From Acidimicrobiaceae bacterium (GTDB taxonomy: Bacteria > Actinomycetota > Acidimicrobiia > Acidimicrobiales > Bog-793), in assembly GCA_027459565.1 (NCBI GenBank), contig DAIDIA010000263.1, positions 1 to 55,278 on the forward strand: DNA of 55,278 nucleotides, written 5' to 3'. The position numbers and the translations under genes are program-made. Positions 1-8,082 of the stretch are shown here, piece after piece (position 1 is the stretch's first letter; each line of letters opens with the position of its first letter). A model generated the notes under the pieces. It ran no database searches. It saw only the letters and a program-made list of their open reading frames with translations, and was not told the origin of the DNA.

Positions 1-76
1 AGGCGATGGCGAGACCGATGCCGTAGGTGTGGATCTGCATCGGACCGATATGGAATACCACCGGGATGGGCTTCAA
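1..76 (-). CDS. lgt: Prolipoprotein diacylglyceryl transferase, N-terminal fragment
   Basis: Only the first 25 codons lie in the window; the gene runs off the left edge. The reverse strand reads MKPIPVVFHIGPMQIHTYG followed by IGLAIA. This is the characteristic start of Lgt, the inner-membrane enzyme that transfers diacylglyceryl from phosphatidylglycerol to the lipobox cysteine of prelipoproteins. I chose the TTG start at 76 because a GGAGGT Shine-Dalgarno sequence lies seven bases upstream and the resulting N-terminus matches the usual Lgt start. An in-frame ATG at 112 would add 12 residues with no obvious ribosome site. The gene diverges from the nitroreductase gene to its right. The motif match is strong although the fragment is short. 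Confidence 0.85.
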   Translation of the reverse strand, partial: MKPIPVVFHIGPMQIHTYGIGLAIA

Positions 77-670
77 CGCCTGGACCTCCAATTCCGCGTA
101 CCCGCCGTGCATCGGTGGCCAAGTCTCTCGCGCGTGCGAACGGCACCGTTCTGATGCCGTATTGAGTATTCCATGTGCGTTCGATGCCCAGAACGCGGCA
201 GGACCCCAGGCAGTGGATCGGCCAATGGCCGATCGCACCTCCTGGGGTCGATGCACCTGAAGTGCACGGCGCCGGGAGGGTCGCGAGACCGTCCCAACCG
301 CGAAACCCAGTCACCTGAGATCTCGCCACAACGAGGACCCAGAGGTCGATCGTCGTGCTCCTACACTCCATCCGAGGACACTCGTCGTGCTCGCCCAAGG
401 CCGACTCTCTCTCGAAAGTTCCGAGCCGATCTCGCACGTTTGAACGCCGGTGACCTCGCTGTATGCATACTGTTCGCTGCTTCTTGGCGCGTCAACTCGT
501 TTTCACGAAATCCAGAAGTTGTTGACAGTTAATTTCCTTGATCCACCGCTCATCCCCAACTACCTCACAGGGTCATCCACACGATCATCGTTGACCTCGC
601 GTCTCGCGTGCTCAATGGCGACCTCTGCCGTTCGGGATAGATTGATGCAGGCCAAAGATCGGGGCACGTA
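77..670. other. Divergent intergenic region between lgt and the nitroreductase gene
   Basis: Nearly 600 bases without a convincing gene. It holds a long hairpin (202-249, listed separately), a short inverted repeat just after it (TGCACT/AGTGCA around 251-266), a 10-bp palindrome GTATGCATAC at about 462-471, and a TTGACA hexamer at 522-527 without a good -10 partner at normal spacing. Promoters for the two flanking divergent genes should lie here, but I cannot place them with confidence. Confidence 0.5.
202..249. repeat. Long near-perfect hairpin
   Basis: GACCCCAGG at 202-210 pairs with CCTGGGGTC at 241-249. Inside it GATCGGCC (216-223) pairs with GGCCGATC (227-234) around the 3-base loop AAT. 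GTG/CAC extends the inner stem across a single bulge, so about 20 base pairs form in one 48-base element. No T-run follows on either strand, so a simple Rho-independent terminator is unlikely. It could be a leader structure of lgt, a small RNA, or a remnant repeat. Confidence 0.75.
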
Positions 671-1114
671 TTGGAAGCTGAAGAGATCATCGACAGTCCT
701 CGCGAGATGGTGCGCGACCACATTCTCCGATACCTCGCGACCGATGGAGAGGACGGGTTCATCCACAACGGCGCTCCGACGCTCTTGCTGACCACGCGAG
801 GTCGACGATCGCACCAACTTCGCCGCACGGCGCTGATCTTTGGGCGACACAATGGCGATTACCTCGTAGTCGGCTCTCGCGGTGGCGCGCCGAAACATCC
901 ACTCTGGGTCGAGAACCTGCTCGTCGATCCCAAGGTGACGATCCAGATCCGAGATACGGTGACCCCGGCGCACGCGCGTCTCGCGGTCGAATCGGAACGA
1001 CCGGAATATTGGAAGATCATGACCAAGATATGGCCTGCTTATGATGAGTACCAGCAAAAGACAGAGCGGTTGATACCCGTCATCGTGCTTTCGACCATCG
1101 ATGACATCGATTGA
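671..1114 (+). CDS. Ddn-family deazaflavin (F420)-dependent nitroreductase-like protein
   Basis: The 147-residue product matches the actinobacterial Ddn/FDOR-A family, split-barrel enzymes that use reduced F420 to reduce quinones, nitroimidazoles or related compounds. The signature parts are in order: a glycine/arginine strand LLLTTRGRRS (about 38-47), the F420-phosphate and substrate strand VVGSRGGAPKHPLW (about 66-79), and the C-terminal YQQKTERLIPVIVL segment (about 127-140). Length is normal. The start is TTG at 671 with a weak GGGGC upstream; the frame is open only to 641, where no ordinary start exists. The N-terminal 30 residues are less typical, so an internal ATG at residue 13 is possible. 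The physiological substrate is not inferable. Confidence 0.85.
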   Translation: MEAEEIIDSPREMVRDHILRYLATDGEDGFIHNGAPTLLLTTRGRRSHQLRRTALIFGRHNGDYLVVGSRGGAPKHPLWVENLLVDPKVTIQIRDTVTPAHARLAVESERPEYWKIMTKIWPAYDEYQQKTERLIPVIVLSTIDDID

Positions 1115-1186
1115 ACTGATCGACCACAACGCTCGACGTCGGTGGTTCGCGAACGACAACGCGATCACGGAGAGAGGGAAGGCACC

Positions 1187-2092
1187 ATGACCGATTCAGA
1201 GATCCCCACGCGAACCCTTGGTCGTACGGGTTTCGCCGCGACGGTGCTCGGATTTGGCGCGATGGAGATCCGAGGAACGCAGCATCATCACAACGGCCGT
1301 CCCATAGAGCCCGCGCAGGCAGAGAGGATCCTCAATCTCGTTCTTGACGAGGGCATCAACTACATCGACACCTCCATCGACTATGGAGACTCCGAGGAGA
1401 GTATCGGCAATGCGATCTCGCGACGTCGCGACGAGTACTTCCTCGCGACCAAGTGCGGATGCTGGGTCGGAGAGGCCCCAGAGGGAACGCCTCGTGACAA
1501 GCGACCGCCGCACGTGTTCACGCGTCAGAACATCGTCAACGGCATTGAGCAGAGCCTTCGTCGACTCAAGACCGACTACCTCGATCTGGTCCAGTTTCAC
1601 CAGAGCCCGTCGCTCGGTGAGCTCCGTGCCGAGGACGCTATTGGAGTCTTGAAGGAGTTCCAGGACCTCGGAAAGGTGCGTTACATCGGCTCGTCCTCGA
1701 TATTGCCGAACATCGTCGACCATATCGATCTCGGTGTCTTCGATGTCTTGCAGATCCCCTATTCAGCGCTCGAACGCGAGCACGAAGAGGTCATCTCGGC
1801 TGCGCACGCAGCGGGCATCGGCGTGGTGATCCGCGGTGGCGTCGCAAAGGGGGATCTCGGCAAGGAGTCTGTCTGGAGGCGCTACGATGAGGCGAACCTC
1901 GACGAATTCGCCGAGGGCGCGAGCCGAGCGGAGTTCATGCTGCGTTTCACGATCTCGCATCCCGGCATGACCACGACAATTGTCGGGACGATGAACCCGG
2001 ACCATCTGGTTCAGAACGTTGCGAGCGTTCGCAAGGGTCCGCTCCCCGCGGACATCTACGCAGAGACCAAGCGGCGACTGTCCGCGCCGTAA
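1187..2092 (+). CDS. Aldo/keto reductase
   Basis: A 301-residue cytoplasmic NAD(P)H-dependent carbonyl reductase of the AKR superfamily. The catalytic tetrad is readable: Asp61 and Tyr66 in INYIDTSIDYGDSE, Lys89 in FLATKCG and His138 in LVQFHQSP. The N-terminal RTLGRTGFAATVLGFGAMEIRG is the usual first beta-alpha unit. The ATG at 1187 is preceded by a purine-rich GGAGAGAGGGAAGG; the frame is open further upstream but without a better signal. It lies 72 bases after the nitroreductase gene on the same strand and may be co-transcribed. Substrate unknown. A second AKR of similar size occurs at 15294-16232. Confidence 0.92.
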   Translation: MTDSEIPTRTLGRTGFAATVLGFGAMEIRGTQHHHNGRPIEPAQAERILNLVLDEGINYIDTSIDYGDSEESIGNAISRRRDEYFLATKCGCWVGEAPEGTPRDKRPPHVFTRQNIVNGIEQSLRRLKTDYLDLVQFHQSPSLGELRAEDAIGVLKEFQDLGKVRYIGSSSILPNIVDHIDLGVFDVLQIPYSALEREHEEVISAAHAAGIGVVIRGGVAKGDLGKESVWRRYDEANLDEFAEGASRAEFMLRFTISHPGMTTTIVGTMNPDHLVQNVASVRKGPLPADIYAETKRRLSAP

Positions 2093-2170
2093 TCGCCGGC
2101 ATCTTGTGGCGCCCGTCTCCATGGTGTCTCCCCCAGGGTGAGAAGGCCGTGTTGAATTGATCGAGGGACC

Positions 2171-3172
2171 GTGAGTTCGACCGGCGCGCTGCTCGTTGCG
2201 TTCGCGCTCCTCGCGATCGGGAGCATCCTCGCATCCTCCCGTTTCGTCATCGCGCTCGAGCGCGTCGGTGCACGACTCTCGCTCTCCGAGGCAGCTCTCG
2301 GCCTGCTCGCCGCGTTGGGCGCAGACACCCCAGAGATCACCTCGTCGATCACGGCGCTCGTCCATCATCAGCGCGCGGTCTCGGTGAGCGTGGTCCTTGG
2401 CGCGAACATCTTCAACCTCGCAGCGCTCCTCGGTCTTGGCGCGATCAGCGCTGGCAGGATCACGCTGCATCGGAGTGTCGTCGTCCTCTCCGCGCTCCCG
2501 GCGCTGTTCGTCGCGCTCATGACGCTCGGTGTAGAGCACCACGGGATCAGCAGATGGCCCGCGGCAGGTCTTCTCCTCGGTCTACTCGTTCCCTATACCC
2601 TGGTGCTCGAAGCGCCGCGGCGCGTGCTTCGGGCCCTGCGCGTTCCGAGTGCGCTCTCGTCGTCGATCGAACGGGTCGTCAGACAAGAGGAACATGACCT
2701 TGAAGGGGCGATCGCGCCGGACATCGGTCGACCCCGGGACTTTCTCCTCGCCTCTGGCATGCTCGTCATCGTCGTTGTTGCGAGCGTGGTCATGGAACGC
2801 GTCGCAAGTACGGTCGGTGAACGCAACCACTGGTCCACCTTTGTCATCGGAGGCGTTGTGCTTGCGGCAGTCACCAGCCTGCCAAACGCGGTGGCCGCGA
2901 TCTATCTCGCTCTGCGCGGCCGGGGGGCGGCGACGCTCAGCACGGCGGTGCATTCGAACATCCTCAATGTGCTGTTCGGACTTGTGATTCCGGCACTCTT
3001 CGTCGGCGTGGGCGAACAGACTCGTACCGTCTCGAGTCTTGCCCTGTGCTATCTCGCGATAACGATGATCGCGCTCGCTTTCGCATATGTCGGTCGCGGC
3101 CTGGGTCGGGTCACCGGATCGGGCATTGTGTTGGCATACGTTGCGTGTATCTGGTACTTGACGCATCTCTGA
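2171..3172 (+). CDS. Ca2+/cation antiporter (CaCA) family membrane protein
   Basis: A 333-residue polytopic protein with about ten hydrophobic segments and two inverted alpha-repeats, as in sodium/calcium exchangers of the YrbG type. Repeat 1 has GADTPEI (50-56) and GANIFN (77-82), close to the canonical GTSLPE and GSNIFN. Repeat 2 has TSLPN (235-239) and HSNILN (261-266). The acidic residue expected after Pro in repeat 2 is replaced by Asn239, which may alter ion specificity or coupling. The GTG start at 2171 has GAGGG just upstream. Location is the cytoplasmic membrane; the transported ion is not deducible. Confidence 0.85.
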   Translation: MSSTGALLVAFALLAIGSILASSRFVIALERVGARLSLSEAALGLLAALGADTPEITSSITALVHHQRAVSVSVVLGANIFNLAALLGLGAISAGRITLHRSVVVLSALPALFVALMTLGVEHHGISRWPAAGLLLGLLVPYTLVLEAPRRVLRALRVPSALSSSIERVVRQEEHDLEGAIAPDIGRPRDFLLASGMLVIVVVASVVMERVASTVGERNHWSTFVIGGVVLAAVTSLPNAVAAIYLALRGRGAATLSTAVHSNILNVLFGLVIPALFVGVGEQTRTVSSLALCYLAITMIALAFAYVGRGLGRVTGSGIVLAYVACIWYLTHL

Positions 3173-3345
3173 ACGCTTCGAGCATTCCCGATGCGCACGA
3201 TAAAGGCGTCGGGACCCTCCTAGTGCACGGGCCATGCCGGCCGTGGCTCAGTCTCAGTCGATTCGTGCGCAATTCTCAGGCGCATCCAAGAATCTGCCGC
3301 AACGATGGTCCATGCAACGATGCATTTATTGATCGGAGGATCAAC

Positions 3346-4107
3346 GTGTCAAAGCAAATCGACTCTCAATACCGGACGACAAAGGTCTCGGTGCGCCGTC
3401 TCGTAGCATTGGGGGTGCTCTCGGGCGCGGCGGTACTCAGTGGAGTCACCGTCGCATCTGCGAGTACTGCGCGCGCATCAACGCCAAACCTGTCTCCGCC
3501 ACACCCGGGAGCGGGACTGCGCGGAGCGCGCCCGGTGGTTGACGGGAAGGTCACAGGGCTTGGTTCGGGGAGTTTCACCGTCCTCGACCGATCCTCGAAG
3601 TCCTACACCGTTGACGTGACGGGAACGACGATCTACAGGGAGCACAATGCGAGCGCACCGGGAATCGGTGATATCAAGGTCGGAACATTCGTCGACGTGC
3701 TCGGAAGCGTCACGGGGACCACGGTGATGGCAACCGCCGTGCGCATCGAGGCCCACGAGCCGCATTCGGCACCGTTCCGTCCCATGGGTGCACTCCCGGA
3801 CGCCGTGGGCAAGGTGACCTCGGTCGGCACGACGAGTTTCACGATTGAGGACCGGACCGGCAAGTCGATGACCGTCGACGTCACCGGCACAACGACCTAC
3901 GAGGAACCGGGCGCGACCTCACCCTCGATCGGTGACATCAAGGTCGGAGACTTCGCCGCGGTCTCGGGAACGGTCACGGGATCAACCGTTGTCGCAACCA
4001 ATGTGCATTTTGGAGACCGCCATCCGCCTCGCGGGCACATGAGAGCGCCGGGATTTGACGGCAGGGATGTCATGCCTGGCGGCCCGGGTGGCATGCCGGG
4101 AATGTAG
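3346..4107 (+). CDS. Exported protein with two DUF5666-like repeats
   Basis: A 253-residue secreted or cell-wall-associated protein. After a basic N-terminus, residues 18-40 form a signal-peptide core ending in alanine/serine-rich sequence. Two homologous beta-rich repeats follow, about 66-135 and 153-222. Each contains a GKVT start, a Ser-Phe-Thr strand, a D-R-x-x-K-S turn, TVDVTGTT, IGDIKVG and a closing TGTTV or TGSTV strand, typical of DUF5666. The C-terminus is rich in Gly, Pro, Met and His, and there are no cysteines. The GTG start at 3346 is fixed by GGAGGA five bases upstream. Function unknown; the Met/His tail could bind metal, which is speculation. Confidence 0.8.
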   Translation: MSKQIDSQYRTTKVSVRRLVALGVLSGAAVLSGVTVASASTARASTPNLSPPHPGAGLRGARPVVDGKVTGLGSGSFTVLDRSSKSYTVDVTGTTIYREHNASAPGIGDIKVGTFVDVLGSVTGTTVMATAVRIEAHEPHSAPFRPMGALPDAVGKVTSVGTTSFTIEDRTGKSMTVDVTGTTTYEEPGATSPSIGDIKVGDFAAVSGTVTGSTVVATNVHFGDRHPPRGHMRAPGFDGRDVMPGGPGGMPGM

Positions 4108-4132
4108 TGCCGTTAGCGACCATGTTGAGCCT

Positions 4133-4166
4133 GAGACCCCCTGTTGCCATGGCGACAGGGGGTCTC
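4133..4166. terminator. Inverted repeat between convergent genes
   Basis: GAGACCCCCTGT (4133-4144) pairs perfectly over 12 bases with ACAGGGGGTCTC (4155-4166) around a 10-base loop. It lies 25 bases after the DUF5666 gene and touches the stop codon of the convergent Lon-domain gene, so it could terminate both. It lacks a long T-run, so efficiency is uncertain. Confidence 0.7.
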
Positions 4167-4803
4167 ATAGGTTTTCACCCCGCTCGCCGCGCGCGAGGAT
4201 CGTCGCGACGTCTTCGGCAAGATCGTCACACAGCGATTCGAGGAGCATGAGCCGCTCGATCACCGATCCGGCCTCCAGCAATCGTTGACGGTCGAACGCC
4301 TCGAAGGGCGTCAGCATGCACAGCTTCCACTGCGTGTCGAAGAGCTCCGCCGGAGAGCCCGTCGGCAGGTCCATGTCGACGGGCAGTGGAGGTGTGTCGT
4401 GGAGCTCCGAGAGCAACGCTCGGGCATGTCGCAGCGAGGCGAGCGCGCGTTCGACGTGTGGTGCCGACGCGTCACCGAGATCCTCGCGAACGCGTTCGAC
4501 CTCGGCTCGCGGATAGGGGTCCTCGGCGAGCCAGCGTTTCACCCGGAATCGCTGCGTACCGCGGGCGAGAAGCGCGAACTGGCCCCCCTCGATCTCCGAG
4601 AGCGCCTCGACGGTCGCGATCGTTCCCGTCGAGTGCCGCTGGTCACCACCCCCGACCTCGGAACCCCGCGCGATCAACACGACGCCAAATTCACGATCCG
4701 ACGTCATGATGTCTGCAACAAGCTGGCGATACCGCGGTTCGAATACTCGCAGTGGAAGGGGCGCGCCGGGAAAGAGCACTGCCGACAGGGGGAACATGGG
4801 CAA
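4165..4803 (-). CDS. Lon substrate-binding (N-terminal) domain protein
   Basis: A 212-residue stand-alone protein related to the N-terminal domain of Lon protease, without ATPase or protease domains. It opens with LPMFPLSAVLFPGAPLPLRVFEPRYRQLV, the hallmark of this family, followed by the region containing GVVLIARGSEVGGGD and the beta-barrel pieces IATVEAL and RFRVKRW, then a mostly helical C-terminal half. In Lon this domain recognises substrates; the role of free-standing copies is not established. The start is TTG at 4803, with an ATG two codons later as the alternative. It converges with the DUF5666 gene and diverges from pobA. Confidence 0.85.
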   Translation of the reverse strand: MPMFPLSAVLFPGAPLPLRVFEPRYRQLVADIMTSDREFGVVLIARGSEVGGGDQRHSTGTIATVEALSEIEGGQFALLARGTQRFRVKRWLAEDPYPRAEVERVREDLGDASAPHVERALASLRHARALLSELHDTPPLPVDMDLPTGSPAELFDTQWKLCMLTPFEAFDRQRLLEAGSVIERLMLLESLCDDLAEDVATILARGERGENL

Positions 4804-5006
4804 GATCGTGGGTGCAGATTCCGCGTTGACTTTGCGACCTCCTTCGCGCGCACCATCGGAGGTGTGACGAACGCTCCACCGCCTTGGCGGCGCATCGAGT
4901 TGTCTCCAAACGAGGGGGAGCCTACTGTCGGAACCGGGGATTGCGCACTGATTGCGGGGAACTGACCGACGACCAGAGTCGAACGAGCCCGCGGACCGGG
5001 AGGGAC

Positions 5007-6185
5007 ATGCGTACGCAGGTGGGAATCGTCGGGGCCGGGCCCGCGGGGTTGATGCTCTCGCATCTCCTCCATCTCGCGGGAATCGAATCGGTGGTGATCG
5101 AGAACCGAAGCCGCGCGTATGTCGAGCAGCGCGTGCGCGCTGGAGTGCTCGAGAACGACACTGTCGAGCTGATGAAGTCGACGGGTGTCGGTGAGCGTCT
5201 CGTGCGAGAGGGCCTTGTCCATCACGGCATCGAACTGCGTTTCAATGGCGAGGGCCACCGTATCGATCTCTCCGGACTGACCGGTGGGCGGACGATCAGC
5301 GTCTATGGACAACAAGAGGTGGTCAAGGACCTCGTTGACCGGAGGCTCCGTGACAACGGGGCAATCATCTATGAGGCCGAAGATGTCCGGATCGATGACA
5401 TCGAGACAGCGACCCCGCGTGTCTCCTATACGAGTGTCGAGGGTCGTCAGGAGCTCCGGTGTGATTTCATCGCCGGCTGTGACGGATTCCATGGGATTAC
5501 GCGCGCGGCAATCCCTAGATCCGCGAGGGCCGTCTATGACTGGAACTACCCGTTCGGTTGGCTCGGCATCCTCGCCGCGGTCGCACCCTCAACCGAGGAG
5601 CTGATCTATGCGCGCCACGAGCAGGGGTTTGCCCTCCACAGTCTGCGCTCGCCCGAACTCAGTCGCCTGTATCTCCAGGTGGAGCCCGATGATGACCTCG
5701 CGAACTGGTCCGATGACCGCATCTGGTCTGAGCTCGCCACGCGGTTCGCGACTCGGGATGGCTGGACCCTCCATGAGGGGCCGATCATCGAGCGCGCGAT
5801 CACGCCGATGCGGAGTTTCGTCATCGACCCAATGTCGTACGGACGTCTCTTCCTCGCGGGGGATTCGGCGCACATCGTGCCTCCGACAGGAGCCAAGGGA
5901 CTCAACCTTGCTGTTCACGACGTGAGACGGCTCGCGCAAGCCCTCGAGGAGCACTACACCCGCCACAGCGACTCCCTCCTCGACTCCTACTCGAAGGACT
6001 GCCTTCGGCGAGTCTGGCAGGTACAGCGTTTTTCCTGGTGGATGACCTCGTTGCTGCACCGCTTCGACGACGCTGGAGATCCGCATCGGGATCGCCTTCA
6101 GCGCGCGGAACTCGAATATGTGACGAGCTCGCGGGCTGCAGCGACCGTGCTCGCAGAGAACTACGTCGGTCTTCCCGGGATCTAG
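5007..6185 (+). CDS. pobA: p-Hydroxybenzoate 3-monooxygenase
   Basis: A 392-residue FAD monooxygenase that converts 4-hydroxybenzoate to protocatechuate using NAD(P)H and O2. The Rossmann motif GAGPAG is at 9-14. Arg44, Tyr201, Ser212, Arg214, Tyr222 and Pro293 occur at the same numbers as the substrate-pocket residues of the Pseudomonas enzyme, and the tyrosine near the C-terminus (AENYVGLPG) matches Tyr385 within one residue. The FAD/ribose motif GDSAHIVPPTGAKGLN is at 285-300. Length equals the family norm. The ATG at 5007 has GGGAGGGA upstream. No pobR-like regulator or protocatechuate dioxygenase gene is visible nearby, so the rest of the pathway must be elsewhere. Its stop codon overlaps that of the convergent membrane-protein gene by four bases. 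Confidence 0.95.
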   Translation: MRTQVGIVGAGPAGLMLSHLLHLAGIESVVIENRSRAYVEQRVRAGVLENDTVELMKSTGVGERLVREGLVHHGIELRFNGEGHRIDLSGLTGGRTISVYGQQEVVKDLVDRRLRDNGAIIYEAEDVRIDDIETATPRVSYTSVEGRQELRCDFIAGCDGFHGITRAAIPRSARAVYDWNYPFGWLGILAAVAPSTEELIYARHEQGFALHSLRSPELSRLYLQVEPDDDLANWSDDRIWSELATRFATRDGWTLHEGPIIERAITPMRSFVIDPMSYGRLFLAGDSAHIVPPTGAKGLNLAVHDVRRLAQALEEHYTRHSDSLLDSYSKDCLRRVWQVQRFSWWMTSLLHRFDDAGDPHRDRLQRAELEYVTSSRAAATVLAENYVGLPGI

Positions 6186-8032
6186 ATGCAGTGCGCGAGC
6201 GGACCGGTCTGGCCGTCGAGGAGGTGGCTGATCGTCAATCCTTCGGAGCGGAACGTGACGCGATGGGGGAGTTGGTTGAGGTAGCGCATCGCGAGCGCCG
6301 TGTTGATCCCGGTATGGAAGATCACGATGTCGGTGACGCCCGTGCCTCGGACAAATGCGCAGAGTTTGGTTCCATCGGTGGGTTGGGCGATCCTCGGGAA
6401 CCGTGATCGATGGCCGAGTTCGAGGCGCCCGAGCCACGACTGGACCTCGCTCGGTTGCTGGGTGAGCGGCCACTCTTGGCCCTCGCCGCTCGGATTCGGA
6501 ACGGTGGCGTATCCCCCGAGAAGTCTGAACGAGAAATGCGACTCGGCCTGCCATGCCATGGCCTGGTTGAGCGGCGGCATCGGATAGGGATAGGTGAGCA
6601 CGACGGCGTCGTGACCGACGTGCGCCGCGATGTCGGCGCCGATGGTGGTCGGCCAGATGAGTCTCTGCTCTTTGATCGGGAGCCTCGGAGCCATGGCGAG
6701 AACCACAATCGCCACGACCGCCGCAATCGCGACACGTTGTACGCGTCGCGCGGCCGAGGAGCTCCGGTCGACCCTCGCCAGCGCGTCGTCGATGCCGATC
6801 GCGAAGATTGCGCTTGCTCCGAGAAATGTGAAGAGCGCAAATCGATCGGGAACGGTGCTCTTGAGAAGCGGCAGAGCGGTGAAGAGCCTCTCCGGGAGCG
6901 AGAGGTTGAAACTGCCGATCCCTATCGAGCTCCCCATCGAGATCGTGAATGCCGCGAGTGTTGCGATTGCTAGCGGTGCCACAAGGTATCTGCGCCACAG
7001 GAATATCGCGATCAGGACGAGCACGATGACAAAGGGGATGGAGAGATAGCCACCGAGCTCGTTGAGGTCGCGAGTCGGAAGTCGGAGTGCGTCCGAAAGG
7101 CGCGACGTCGTGAGGAGCTGCTGGCGCGTCGGGAGAAACGTCTCGATGAACGAGTTGTGGAATGACTGCAGGTGCGAGACCGCATATACCGCGCCGCGAA
7201 GGTGTCCCCTTCCATAGAGCATCGTCCAGATCTGGAATCCGCACAGCACGAGGAAGATCGCGACTGACTCCGACACTGCCTTGGCCGCATAGCAAAGGTG
7301 TGAACGCACGCGATCTCGGTACCGGATGATCAAGAGGATCACGGTGACGAGCGCGACGATTCCGAAATCACTCAAGAGCTCCGGGGCGATCATCATCTGC
7401 GCGCTTGCGAGGAGCCCGAGTGCGAGTCCGGTCATCCTCCACGACCATCTCTGACGGGCTACGACCTCGTCCGTGACCAGCAAGAGCAGGGGAAAAAGCG
7501 GGACAAAGAGCAGGTTGATGTGCGTATTTGAGATCGACTGGCCGATGATGTAGGGGCCAAAGCCATAGAGGAGGCCACCGACGAAGCACGCGAGCTGCGA
7601 GGCGACCCAGCGATGGAGCACGAGAAAGAGCGAGGTCGCCGAGAGAAAGATTCCGAGACGCAACAAGATATTGAATGACGCGACCGGCCCGAGTGTGGCG
7701 GTGACGGGCCAGGCGAGAAACCCGAGAAGCGGTACGGAGGTGTTGTCCGCGAGGTTCACCCCGGTCGGGTAGTCGATGAGGTTCGTCCAGAAGGGGTTCA
7801 TCCCGTTCGCAAGCGCGTGGGGCGTGTAGGCGAGGAACCAGACCATCTGGGCCGGATCACCGATACCCCCACGCGACAGGTAGTCGCTGGTCCAGGGCGA
7901 GTGCGGGCTGAAGATCGCGATCGCGAACGCTCCATAGAGCACGAGTGCGCCGATCGTCGCGATCGACCGGCGATCGGTTCCCCGGGCTCGGCCCCGCGCC
8001 AGCGCCTTGGCCGGTGCGCCAGTTGTGGACAT
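6182..8032 (-). CDS. Large polytopic membrane protein, GT-C-like
   Basis: A 616-residue protein with about ten to twelve hydrophobic helices from residue 27 to about 460 and a C-terminal soluble domain of about 150 residues. The arrangement, with an early DYLSRGGIGDPAQMVWFL loop containing acidic residues after the first helix, resembles membrane glycosyltransferases of the GT-C fold or the related YfhO-like proteins, which use lipid-linked sugars on the outer face. I see no motif that proves catalysis. The ATG at 8032 lacks a clear ribosome site. It overlaps pobA tail-to-tail by four bases. Possible roles include cell-envelope glycan or glycolipid modification. Confidence 0.6.
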   Translation of the reverse strand: MSTTGAPAKALARGRARGTDRRSIATIGALVLYGAFAIAIFSPHSPWTSDYLSRGGIGDPAQMVWFLAYTPHALANGMNPFWTNLIDYPTGVNLADNTSVPLLGFLAWPVTATLGPVASFNILLRLGIFLSATSLFLVLHRWVASQLACFVGGLLYGFGPYIIGQSISNTHINLLFVPLFPLLLLVTDEVVARQRWSWRMTGLALGLLASAQMMIAPELLSDFGIVALVTVILLIIRYRDRVRSHLCYAAKAVSESVAIFLVLCGFQIWTMLYGRGHLRGAVYAVSHLQSFHNSFIETFLPTRQQLLTTSRLSDALRLPTRDLNELGGYLSIPFVIVLVLIAIFLWRRYLVAPLAIATLAAFTISMGSSIGIGSFNLSLPERLFTALPLLKSTVPDRFALFTFLGASAIFAIGIDDALARVDRSSSAARRVQRVAIAAVVAIVVLAMAPRLPIKEQRLIWPTTIGADIAAHVGHDAVVLTYPYPMPPLNQAMAWQAESHFSFRLLGGYATVPNPSGEGQEWPLTQQPSEVQSWLGRLELGHRSRFPRIAQPTDGTKLCAFVRGTGVTDIVIFHTGINTALAMRYLNQLPHRVTFRSEGLTISHLLDGQTGPLAHCI

Positions 8033-8082
8033 TGTCGCGATGTTAGGGGCCAGTCCCGCTCGACGTCGGCCCGGCGGAATCG

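Noticed and set aside
5589..7295. Long minus-strand open frame across pobA and the membrane protein gene
   Set aside because: Antisense shadow of two well-supported genes. High GC keeps the frame open; the peptide is Arg/Pro/His-rich with no motifs.
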